Assembly: GCA_027486035.1 (NCBI GenBank) | Contig: JAIXPX010000028.1 | Span: 1 to 41,808, forward strand | Length of the DNA stretch: 41,808 nt | Direction: 5' to 3' | Source of the DNA: Erythrobacteraceae bacterium | GTDB lineage: Bacteria > Pseudomonadota > Alphaproteobacteria > Sphingomonadales > Sphingomonadaceae | In this document: one piece after another, positions 16,147 through 23,357 of the stretch | Layout: each line of letters opens with the position of its first letter | How positions within the stretch are numbered: position 1 is the first letter of the stretch | Program-made: the position numbers and the translations under genes | The notes under the pieces: generated by a model | Told to the model about the DNA's origin: nothing | The model's database searches: none | The model's input: only the letters and a program-made list of their open reading frames with translations

Positions 16147-18906
16147 GTGAGCCCTAGGCGCGTCCCCGGACAGCGCGCGATCATCGACCGGCGCGCGCTG
16201 GCCGAGGAGATCGCGGCGCTGCACGCGGCCCAGGGGGAGCGGGCGCGTCCGGCGATCGTCACCGCCCTGCGCATGGCGCTGGGCGAGGGCCGCGCCGAGC
16301 TCGCCCGCCGTCTGGAGGAGACGCCGTCCGCCGGCCACGAGGTTACGGGCGGCTTCTCCTTCCTGATGGACCAGCTGCTGCGGGTGATCCACGATCACGT
16401 CACCGCGCATCTCTACCCCGTCGCGGGCCGGACCCAGGCCGAACGCCTCGCGATCCTTGCGGTGGGCGGCTACGGGCGCGCCGAAATGGCGCCCCATTCC
16501 GATGTCGATGTCGCCTTCATCACCCCGAACAGGCGCGCGCCGTGGTGCGAGCAGGTGATCGAGACGATGCTCTACCTGTTGTGGGATCTCGGCCTCAAGG
16601 TCGGCCATTCGAGCCGCACGGTCTCCGACACGATCCGCATGGCGAAAGAGGATCTGACGATCCGCACCGCCCTGCTCGAGAGCCGTCTCGTATGGGGCGA
16701 GCAGCCGCTCTACGACGAGCTGCGCAGCCGGTTCTGGAACGAGGTCGCGCGCGGATCGGAGCGGCAGTTCCTCAATGAAAAGCTGGCCGAGCGGGACGCG
16801 CGCCACAAGCGGATGGGTGACAGCCGCTATGTCGTCGAGCCCAATATCAAGGAGGGCAAGGGCGGCCTCAGGGACCTCCAGACGCTCTACTGGATCGGCA
16901 AGTATGTCCACCGCGTCCAGAACGCCGCCGAGCTGGTCGATGTGGGCCTGCTCACCGCGAGCGAGTATCGCAGCTTCCGCCGCGCCGAGGGCTTCCTGCT
17001 GGCGGCGCGCTGCCACATGCACATCCTGACCGACCGTGCCGAGGACCGCCTGACCTTCGATCTCCAGCGGCAGGTGGCCGAGCGGATGCTGTTCGCCGAC
17101 CGCCCCGGCAAGAGCGCGGTCGAGCGGTTCATGCAGTACTACTTCCTGCAGGTGAAGCGGGTGGGAAGCCTCACTGGCGTGTTCCTTGCGCACCTCGACG
17201 AGGAATTCGCCAGGAAGCGGCCGCGCACCGGCTTCTTTGCCGGCTTCACCCAGCGGCCCCGGATGTTCAAGGGCTACATCGTCGATGCCGGGCGCATCCG
17301 CGCACCGGGCGATGACTGGTTCAAGGCCGATCCGGTGCGCCTCATCGAGGTGTTCCAGCTGGCCGAGGCCGAGGGGCTGGAGATCCACCCCGAGACCATG
17401 CGCCAGGCAGGCCGCGATGCGCGCCTGATCGACGGCAAGCTGCGCCGCGACCGTCGCGCCAATGCGCTGTTCCTCGAGCTGCTGTCGGGCCGCAAGGACC
17501 CCGAAACGGCGCTGCGCTGGATGAACGAGGCCGGCGTGTTCGGCCGCTTCGTCCCCGATTTCGGCCGGGTCAACGCGCAGATGCAGTTCGACATGTACCA
17601 CCACTACACGGTCGACGAGCACACCATCCGCGCCATCGGGCTCCTCAGCCAGATCGAGCGCGGGCTGCTCGCGGCCGACCACCCGCGCGCGACGCGCGAG
17701 TTTTCCAAGCTCGCCTCGCGCCGGGCGCTCTATGTGGCGGTGCTGCTCCACGACATCGCCAAGGGGCGCGGGGGCGACCACTCGGTGCTCGGCGCCGAGG
17801 TCGCGAACCGGCTGTGCCCGCGCTTCGGGCTCGACGAGAAGGAGACCGATCTCGTCGCCTGGCTGGTGCTGCAACACCTGCTGATGAGCCGCACCGCGCA
17901 GAAGCGCGATCTCACCGATCCCAAGACGATCGAGGATTTCGCCGGCGAGGTGCAGAGCCTCGAGCGCCTGAGGAACCTCGCGATCCTCACTGCGGTCGAT
18001 ATCCGCGCGGTGGGGCCGGGCACGTGGAACAGCTGGAAGGGCCAGCTCCTCGGCGAGCTCTACGACGCCGCGCAGGAACGCCTGCGCCTCGGCCACAAGG
18101 GCACCGGGCGCAAGCAGCGGGTTGCGGCCAAGAAAGATGCGGCGGCGCGGCTGCTCGGCGATGCGGGCGAGCTCGTCGACACCATCGGCGCGCAGCTCGG
18201 CGATGCCTACTGGATCGCCGAACCCGAGGACATCATCGCCAGCAACCTCGCGCAATATGACGCCGCCGAAGCCGCCGGCGAGGCGCTCTCGATCCGCTGC
18301 GAGGTGGACGAGACACGCGGCGCGACGCGGGTCAGCGTCATCGCGCAGGACCACCCCGGCCTGTTCTACCGCATGGCGGGCGGCATCCACCTGGCCGGCG
18401 CGAACATCATCGACGCGCGCATCCACACCGCCAGGAGCGGCTTTGCGGTCGACAATTTCCTGGTGCAGGATCACAACGCCCAGCCGTTCCGCGAGGCCGC
18501 GCAGATGGCGCGGATCGAGAAAGGCATCCGCGACGCGCTGCTCGCCAAGGTCGAACTGGTGCCCAAGCTGGCGGCCCGGCCCCTCGCCCATTCGCGCGCC
18601 CAGGCCTTTGATGTCGCCCCGCGGGTCGGCTTCGACAATGATGCCTCGAACCACTTCACCGTGATCGAGGTCACCGCCCGCGACCGCCCCGCGCTGCTCA
18701 ACCGTCTGGCGCACGCGCTCTACAAGGCGAGCCTGATCGTCCACTCGGCGCACATCACCGCCTATGGCGAGGCAGCGGCGGACACCTTCTACGTCACCGA
18801 CCTGACCTCGGCCAAGATCAAGGCCCCCGAGCGCCTCGCCGAGATCGAGGCGGCCCTGCTGGCTGCGGCCAGCGACCAGCGCCAGCAGCAACTCGAGCAG
18901 GTCTGA
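16147..18906 (+). CDS. glnD: Bifunctional [protein-PII] uridylyltransferase/uridylyl-removing enzyme
   Basis: A 919-residue nitrogen-status sensor. At low glutamine it uridylylates PII proteins (GlnB/GlnK), and at high glutamine it removes UMP. The nucleotidyltransferase motif is G107-GYGRAEMAPHSD119-V-D121. A central helical domain with NIKEGKGGLRDLQTL follows. The HD domain contains FDMYHHYTVDEHT and LLHD (H535, D536) with GRGGDHS. Two ACT domains begin near residues 728 (VSVIAQDHPGLFYR) and 837 (VIEVTARDRPALLNRL) and bind glutamine. All catalytic residues are present, so both activities should be intact. The start GTG 16147 fits alphaproteobacterial GlnD length. No PII gene is in this window. 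Confidence 0.97.
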   Translation: MSPRRVPGQRAIIDRRALAEEIAALHAAQGERARPAIVTALRMALGEGRAELARRLEETPSAGHEVTGGFSFLMDQLLRVIHDHVTAHLYPVAGRTQAERLAILAVGGYGRAEMAPHSDVDVAFITPNRRAPWCEQVIETMLYLLWDLGLKVGHSSRTVSDTIRMAKEDLTIRTALLESRLVWGEQPLYDELRSRFWNEVARGSERQFLNEKLAERDARHKRMGDSRYVVEPNIKEGKGGLRDLQTLYWIGKYVHRVQNAAELVDVGLLTASEYRSFRRAEGFLLAARCHMHILTDRAEDRLTFDLQRQVAERMLFADRPGKSAVERFMQYYFLQVKRVGSLTGVFLAHLDEEFARKRPRTGFFAGFTQRPRMFKGYIVDAGRIRAPGDDWFKADPVRLIEVFQLAEAEGLEIHPETMRQAGRDARLIDGKLRRDRRANALFLELLSGRKDPETALRWMNEAGVFGRFVPDFGRVNAQMQFDMYHHYTVDEHTIRAIGLLSQIERGLLAADHPRATREFSKLASRRALYVAVLLHDIAKGRGGDHSVLGAEVANRLCPRFGLDEKETDLVAWLVLQHLLMSRTAQKRDLTDPKTIEDFAGEVQSLERLRNLAILTAVDIRAVGPGTWNSWKGQLLGELYDAAQERLRLGHKGTGRKQRVAAKKDAAARLLGDAGELVDTIGAQLGDAYWIAEPEDIIASNLAQYDAAEAAGEALSIRCEVDETRGATRVSVIAQDHPGLFYRMAGGIHLAGANIIDARIHTARSGFAVDNFLVQDHNAQPFREAAQMARIEKGIRDALLAKVELVPKLAARPLAHSRAQAFDVAPRVGFDNDASNHFTVIEVTARDRPALLNRLAHALYKASLIVHSAHITAYGEAAADTFYVTDLTSAKIKAPERLAEIEAALLAAASDQRQQQLEQV

Positions 18907-18966
18907 GTTCAACTTCCTGAAGATACGTCTTTTTGCAAGTGCGCATCGGTCTGCCCTGATTAGGTT

Positions 18967-18986
18967 GCAATACCGGAACGTATTGC
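18967..18986. promoter_or_regulatory. Operator-like palindrome upstream of TonB receptor
   Basis: A perfect inverted repeat GCAATAC-N6-GTATTGC lies 37 bases before the receptor start, in a 116-base gap that is AT-richer than its surroundings. The symmetry and 20-bp size fit a dimeric repressor site. Just downstream, CCCT/AGGG (about 18998-19011) and an AGGGAGAG ribosome-binding site follow. No convincing -35/-10 pair could be fixed. Confidence 0.5.
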
Positions 18987-19022
18987 TAAGGGAGCGGCCC
19001 TCAACTCAGGGAGAGTTACAAA

Positions 19023-21365
19023 ATGACCACCGCACTTTCCGTGCCGGGCCGCCTGCGGCTCGGCAAGCTGGCGCTGCTTCTCTCGGCCGCCACGTTGACC
19101 CCTTTCGCCGCTCACGCACAGGATGCCGAGCAGCAAGACACCAACGCGATCGACGCGATCAACGAGATCCTCGTCACCGGCACCAAGAAGAAGGATGCCG
19201 AAAACGTCCAGGACATTCCGCTGGCCGTGACCGCGTTCAACGCCGGCACGCTTGAAGCGTTCAAGATCCGCGACATCTCCGGCCTGTCGTTCCAGGCCCC
19301 GACCGTCAGCCTCGATCAGGTCGGCACCAGCCGCGGCACCGCCAACTTCACGGTTCGCGGCCTTGGCATCAACTCCTCGATCCCCTCGATCGACCCCACC
19401 GTCGGCGTGTTCGTCGATGGCGTCTATCTCGGGATCAACGGCGGCGTGGTGTTCGACCTGTTCGACCTAGACTCGGTCGAAATCCTGCGCGGCCCGCAGG
19501 GCGTGCTGTTCGGCCGCAACGTGACCGGCGGCGCGGTGGTGATCAACACCGGCAACCCGACCGAGGACTTCCGCGGCAAGTTCCGCGCGGCGGTTGACGG
19601 CCCGGCGGTCGATGGTGGCCGCGGCGGCGCCAACTACACCGTCAGCGGCGTGGTCTCCGGCCCGATCATCGAAGACAAGCTGCTGTTCAAGGTCGGCGCC
19701 TACTACAACAAGGACGAAGGCTACTTCCGCAACCTTGCCGCCGCCACCATCCCGACCCTGCCGGAAAATCACGGCAAGGCCGAAACCAAGATCCTGCGCG
19801 GCGCTCTCGAAGCGCGGCTCGGCGGCCTGACCCTGCTCGGCAAGCTCGACTACTTCGAAAGCGACGGCGACGGCCCCTCGGCCCAGAACCGCGGCTTCTT
19901 CAACCGCAAGACCTACGACCTGTCGATCGACGAGCCGGGCTTCTACGCCAACGAGATCTGGACGGGCTCGCTCACCGCGACGATCGACATCGGCCCGGGC
20001 ACGCTGACCAACGTCTTCGGTCACCGCGACTACCAGGCGCGCACCCGCGGCGATATCGACGCCACCCCGAGATTCCTGTTCCACTCGGCCACACTGACCG
20101 AACAGGACCAGATCTCGAACGAACTGCGTTACGCGATCTCGAGCGATGGCCTCGACCTCACCTTTGGCGGTTTCTACTTCAAGCAGAACATCGCCTATGA
20201 CGAGAGCCGCGAGCTGCGCCGCGACCTGCCGGTCAACCTGCGTCCGCCGGTGTTCTACGGCGGCGGCCGCCAGGAGCACGAAGTGCTCGGCGTCTTCGCC
20301 AATGCCCAGTACGAGGTCTTCGACGGCTTCTCGCTGATCGGCGGCGTGCGCTGGAATCAGGAGACCAAGGACGCGGGCGTCACCTACATCGTCGCGCGTC
20401 CGGCGTGCTCGGTGGTCGCGGGCACCTGCCCGACCGGCACCCAGCCGTTCAACCCGAACACCGAAACCAACGGCTTCCGCGACGATGTGCGCTTCCGCAA
20501 CATCTCGCCCAAGCTCGGTGCGCAGTACGAGTTCGGCGACAGCCAGATCTACGGCCACTGGAGCCGTGGCTTCCGTTCGGGCGGCTACAACTTCCGCATC
20601 ACCAACGTGCCGGTCTTCAACCGCGCGTTCCGTGCGACCAACTCGCTCGCCTTCGACGAAGAGCAGGTCGACAACTTCGAGATCGGCGGCAAGTTCCAGA
20701 CCCCCGACAAGACCCTCACGCTCAACGTGGCGGGCTTTGTCACCAAGGTCGGCAACATGCAGCGCGAGGTGAACCTCGCCGATCCGGGTGCGGGCGTGGT
20801 GCAGAACATCCTCAACACCGCTGATGCCACCATCACCGGCTTCGAGGCCGAAGGCCGCCTGCGCGTCACCAATGCTCTGGCACTGACCGCCAACCTCGGC
20901 ATCACCGACGCCGCCTATGACAAGGTGCTGTTCGACATTTCGGGCGATGGCCTCATCAGCGATGCGGACCTCGCGCTCGACCTGCCGCGCGTCTCGCCGT
21001 TGACCATCGGCGCGGGCCTGATCCACGATCTGGACCTCGGCAGCGGCGGCACCATCCTGACCCGGGTGAACTACCAGTACCGCGACCGCGCGGCCTATAC
21101 CGACGACAACTTCGGCTGGCTCAACGCGCTCGACATGCTGGAAGCGAACATCACCTGGACCACCCCGGTCCAGGGCCTGTCGCTGTCGCTCTACGGCCGC
21201 AACCTGCTCGACGACGTGCAGGAAGGCGGCGACACGCAGGTGCCCTTCGCCGGCCCGCTTTCGGATGGCGTGCAGTCGCCCTTCCAGGCGCGTCCGGGTG
21301 CCGGCACCTTCTCGCCGCTGATGCGCGGCCGCAACATCGGTATCGAAGCTATGTTCGAGTTCTGA
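19023..21365 (+). CDS. TonB-dependent receptor
   Basis: A 780-residue outer-membrane receptor that imports a scarce or bulky substrate using TonB-ExbBD energy. The signal peptide ends AAHA-QD near residue 32, and the TonB box NEILVTGT lies at about 47-54. The plug domain follows (VQDIPLAVTAF, VEILRGPQGVLFGRNVTGGAV), then a 22-strand type barrel ending in GIEAMFEF with a terminal Phe for BAM recognition. A Cys pair (PACSVVAGTC, near residues 460-468) sits in a predicted extracellular loop. This is the sphingomonad-expanded class whose substrates include plant compounds, sugars and iron complexes, so no substrate is assigned. A 20-bp palindrome precedes it and a tandem hairpin terminator follows. 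Confidence 0.93.
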   Translation: MTTALSVPGRLRLGKLALLLSAATLTPFAAHAQDAEQQDTNAIDAINEILVTGTKKKDAENVQDIPLAVTAFNAGTLEAFKIRDISGLSFQAPTVSLDQVGTSRGTANFTVRGLGINSSIPSIDPTVGVFVDGVYLGINGGVVFDLFDLDSVEILRGPQGVLFGRNVTGGAVVINTGNPTEDFRGKFRAAVDGPAVDGGRGGANYTVSGVVSGPIIEDKLLFKVGAYYNKDEGYFRNLAAATIPTLPENHGKAETKILRGALEARLGGLTLLGKLDYFESDGDGPSAQNRGFFNRKTYDLSIDEPGFYANEIWTGSLTATIDIGPGTLTNVFGHRDYQARTRGDIDATPRFLFHSATLTEQDQISNELRYAISSDGLDLTFGGFYFKQNIAYDESRELRRDLPVNLRPPVFYGGGRQEHEVLGVFANAQYEVFDGFSLIGGVRWNQETKDAGVTYIVARPACSVVAGTCPTGTQPFNPNTETNGFRDDVRFRNISPKLGAQYEFGDSQIYGHWSRGFRSGGYNFRITNVPVFNRAFRATNSLAFDEEQVDNFEIGGKFQTPDKTLTLNVAGFVTKVGNMQREVNLADPGAGVVQNILNTADATITGFEAEGRLRVTNALALTANLGITDAAYDKVLFDISGDGLISDADLALDLPRVSPLTIGAGLIHDLDLGSGGTILTRVNYQYRDRAAYTDDNFGWLNALDMLEANITWTTPVQGLSLSLYGRNLLDDVQEGGDTQVPFAGPLSDGVQSPFQARPGAGTFSPLMRGRNIGIEAMFEF

Positions 21366-21375
21366 TGGTTTGGTG

Positions 21376-21397
21376 GGATCGCCCGTCCGGGCGATCC
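21376..21397. terminator. Perfect 9-bp hairpin after TonB receptor
   Basis: GGATCGCCC (21376-21384) and GGGCGATCC (21389-21397) form a perfect stem with a 4-nt loop, 10 bases after the receptor stop. It has no T-tract and stands just ahead of the intrinsic terminator at 21422. Confidence 0.5.
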
Positions 21398-21421
21398 TCC
21401 TCGCTAGACCCAAAGATCAAG

Positions 21422-21455
21422 AAAAGGGGCGCTCCGGCAACGGGGCGCCCTTTTT
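21422..21455. terminator. Bidirectional intrinsic terminator
   Basis: GGGCGC (from about 21427) pairs with GCGCCC (to 21450). AAAA precedes the stem and TTTTT follows it, so each strand has a U-tract. It lies between the TonB receptor (+) and the converging unknown gene (-), and can end both transcripts. Confidence 0.85.
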
Positions 21456-21459
21456 CGTC

Positions 21460-21930
21460 TCAGCCCTCGGCGGTCGCCAGCAGCAGCGCGGCGGCGCTGT
21501 CGTCGAAGGCGACAAAGGCCCATTCGATGCTTGCGGCCGAAATCGGGTGCCAGCCGAAATACATCCGGTTGGTGACGATCTGCCGCTGGCCGGGATCGAA
21601 ACACCCGATGAAGGCCGCAGCCATCTCCCGCGCTGCCGCTTCTCCAAGCCATGGCCGGGCGGGAACAATCATGTCCTGCGCGAAGGCTTCGGCAAGGGCG
21701 GCGCTGGCCGAGCGCGGCGCATCGGGCGGGCCTTCAGCGTCGAGCAGCTCCCAATTGGCGCCGATTGCCTGGTAGCCGAACCCTGTCACGAAGCTGTCGG
21801 CGCAGGCGAAGTGCAGCCCCGGCGGAGCGCTGAGGGCACGCACCTCGATGCGGACAGCGGCGCTGCCACCCGACATCGGCCCGCGCCACGCGGCGATGAA
21901 GGCCTCCAGCCGGGCGAGGCTCCCGCTCAC
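21460..21930 (-). CDS. Hypothetical protein coupled to yggS
   Basis: A 156-residue, Ala-rich soluble protein that I do not recognise. It has no signal peptide, no membrane helix and no visible catalytic motif. Notable blocks are FACADSFVTGFGYQAIGANWELLD (central), PARPWLGEAAAREMAAAFIGCFDPGQRQIVTNRMYFGWHP and a hydrophobic C-terminal strand AALLLATAEG. The start overlaps the yggS stop by 4 bases (ATGA), so the two are translationally coupled. G/C-ending codon use matches the neighbours, which supports it as a real gene. The intrinsic terminator at 21422-21455 lies directly after its stop. Confidence 0.75.
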   Translation of the reverse strand: MSGSLARLEAFIAAWRGPMSGGSAAVRIEVRALSAPPGLHFACADSFVTGFGYQAIGANWELLDAEGPPDAPRSASAALAEAFAQDMIVPARPWLGEAAAREMAAAFIGCFDPGQRQIVTNRMYFGWHPISAASIEWAFVAFDDSAAALLLATAEG

Positions 21931-22613
21931 CCCTGCGCCGCGCCCCGCTCGCCGAACAGCGCCGTGCCCACCCGGACATGGGTCGCCCCCAGCATCACCG
22001 CCGTCTCGTAGTCGCCGCTCATCCCCATGCTGAGGCCGGCCACGCCCCCCGAGAGCCCGTTATCGGCGGCCAGCTTGGCGAGGAACTGGAAGAACGGGGC
22101 GGCCTCGGTGTCCGCCGGAGGGATGCACATCAGCCCCGCGAGCGGGATGGGGGTGGCGCGGACCTGCGCGAGAAAGTCGGGCAGCCCGGCAATCGGGCAG
22201 CCGCCCTTCTGCGGCTCGTCGCCGATATTGACCTGCACGAAACACGGCACCAGCCGCCCGGCCTTGTCCATCGCCCTGGCCAGCGCGGTGAGCAGGCTCG
22301 GCCGGTCGAGCCCGTGGATGCAATCGAACAGCGCGACGGCCTCCTCGGCCTTGTTCGACTGGAGCTGGCCGATGAGGTGGAGCGCGATGTCCGGATGGGC
22401 CTCGCGCAGGGCGGGCCACTTGGCTTGCGCCTCCTGCACCCGGTTCTCGCCGAATACCCGCTGGCCGGCGTCGATCAGCGGCCGGATCGCTTCGGCACCG
22501 TGGGTCTTGCTGACCGCGATCAGCGTCACATCCCCGGGCGAGCGCCGCGCGGGCTTGCAGGCACGGGCGATGTTGCTGCGGACGGTTTCGAGGCGGGAGG
22601 CTGCACTTTCCAT
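21927..22613 (-). CDS. yggS: YggS family pyridoxal-phosphate homeostasis protein
   Basis: A 228-residue PLP-binding protein of the YggS/PROSC (PLPBP) family with an alanine-racemase-like TIM barrel. It has no proven enzyme activity. It carries and balances free PLP and affects amino-acid and keto-acid pools. The PLP-binding lysine is K36 in LIAVSKTH. The family blocks FGENRVQEAQAKW, HLIGQLQSNKA, CFVQVNIGDEPQKGGC, GLMCIPP, LSMGMSGDYETAV and RVGTALFGER are all present in order. It starts back-to-back with the ThiE-like gene: CATG at 22611-22614 contains this start and a possible start of the other gene. The unknown gene at 21460 follows with a 4-base overlap. Confidence 0.95.
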   Translation of the reverse strand: MESAASRLETVRSNIARACKPARRSPGDVTLIAVSKTHGAEAIRPLIDAGQRVFGENRVQEAQAKWPALREAHPDIALHLIGQLQSNKAEEAVALFDCIHGLDRPSLLTALARAMDKAGRLVPCFVQVNIGDEPQKGGCPIAGLPDFLAQVRATPIPLAGLMCIPPADTEAAPFFQFLAKLAADNGLSGGVAGLSMGMSGDYETAVMLGATHVRVGTALFGERGAAQG

Positions 22614-22635
22614 GGGCGCGCTCTATAGCGGGTGC

Positions 22636-23172
22636 GTGGCCCGCGCAAAGACTCTCCCCCACCTGTGGCTGATCAGCGATGCGCGCAATGACGCGGGGCT
22701 GGAGCGCGCGCTTGCCGCCCTGCCGCGCGGATCGGGGCTGATCTATCGCCACTATCACCTCGCCGGGCCGGAGCGGTTTGCGCGCTTCCGCGAATTGCAG
22801 CGCATCGCCAGGGCACGCGGGCATATGGTGGTGCTGGCGGATTCGGCGCTGACCGCGCGTGCGTGGGGCGCGGACGGCACCTATGGCGCGCCGCGCAGCC
22901 TTTCCCCCCGCCGGCGCGGGCTGATTCACCTCGCCACGGCGCATGACTTGCGCGAGATCGGGCTGGCGCGGCGGCTCGGGGCGGATGCGGCGCTGCTCTC
23001 TCCCGTGTTCCCGACCCGCTCGCACCCGGGCGGCGCGGTGCTGGGGCCGGTGCGCTTCCGGCTACTGGCGCGGCAGGCGCGGCTGCCGGTGATTGCGCTG
23101 GGGGGCATGACCGGCGCGAAGGCATGGGCACTCGGCTGGCGAAGCTGGGCGGCGATCGACGGGCTCTCCTGA
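22636..23172 (+). CDS. Divergent thiamine-phosphate-synthase-like (ThiE/TenI) protein
   Basis: A 178-residue TIM-barrel protein of the ThiE/TenI superfamily. Support comes from LWLISDARND at the N-terminus, the LLSPVFPTRSHPGG loop (ThiE: phosphate/thiazole-binding TxxK region) and PVIALGGMTG near the end. The strand that in true ThiE carries the Gln-x-Arg-x-Lys pyrophosphate contacts reads LIYRHYHL here. Usual ThiE has about 210 residues. It may therefore be a TenI-like or specialised relative rather than the main thiamine phosphate synthase. GTG 22636 is preferred because family similarity starts right after it; ATG 22612 would also work and would overlap the yggS start. It is followed by a REP-like element. 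Confidence 0.8.
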   Translation: MARAKTLPHLWLISDARNDAGLERALAALPRGSGLIYRHYHLAGPERFARFRELQRIARARGHMVVLADSALTARAWGADGTYGAPRSLSPRRRGLIHLATAHDLREIGLARRLGADAALLSPVFPTRSHPGGAVLGPVRFRLLARQARLPVIALGGMTGAKAWALGWRSWAAIDGLS

Positions 23173-23173
23173 T

Positions 23174-23257
23174 CGTCACCCCTGCGCAGGCATGGGCCTA
23201 TCCACTCTCGCGCCACGGCTCCAGCAATGATCGATCCCCGCCTTCGCAGGGATGACG
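23174..23257. repeat. REP-doublet-like element, copy 2 (between thiE-like and ftsK)
   Basis: CGTCACCCCTGCGCAGGC (from 23174) is met in inverted orientation by a diverged copy ending GCAGGGATGACG (to 23257). About 18 of 22 positions agree. It has the same layout as the elements at 7781 and 37819: GTCA outward ends and a short GC-rich palindrome near each end. It lies directly after the stop of the ThiE-like gene. Confidence 0.6.
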
Positions 23258-23304
23258 CAGGATCAGCAGGGATTCACCACACGAAGTCGTTTGTCGCTCT
23301 TTCC

Positions 23305-23333
23305 TTGACCGGAATCCCGCGAGGATTCATGAT
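23305..23333 (+). promoter_or_regulatory. Predicted sigma70 promoter of ftsK with two GANTC sites
   Basis: TTGACC (23305-23310; five of six to TTGACA), a 17-base spacer, and CATGAT (23328-23333; four of six to TATAAT), about 25 bases before the ftsK start. GAATC (23312-23316) and GATTC (23324-23328) lie in the spacer, and a third GATTC is at 23271-23275. GANTC is the target of the alphaproteobacterial methylase CcrM and of the methylation-sensing activator GcrA. Confidence 0.6.
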
Positions 23334-23357
23334 GTGTTCCGCACAGGAGATCCCCCC

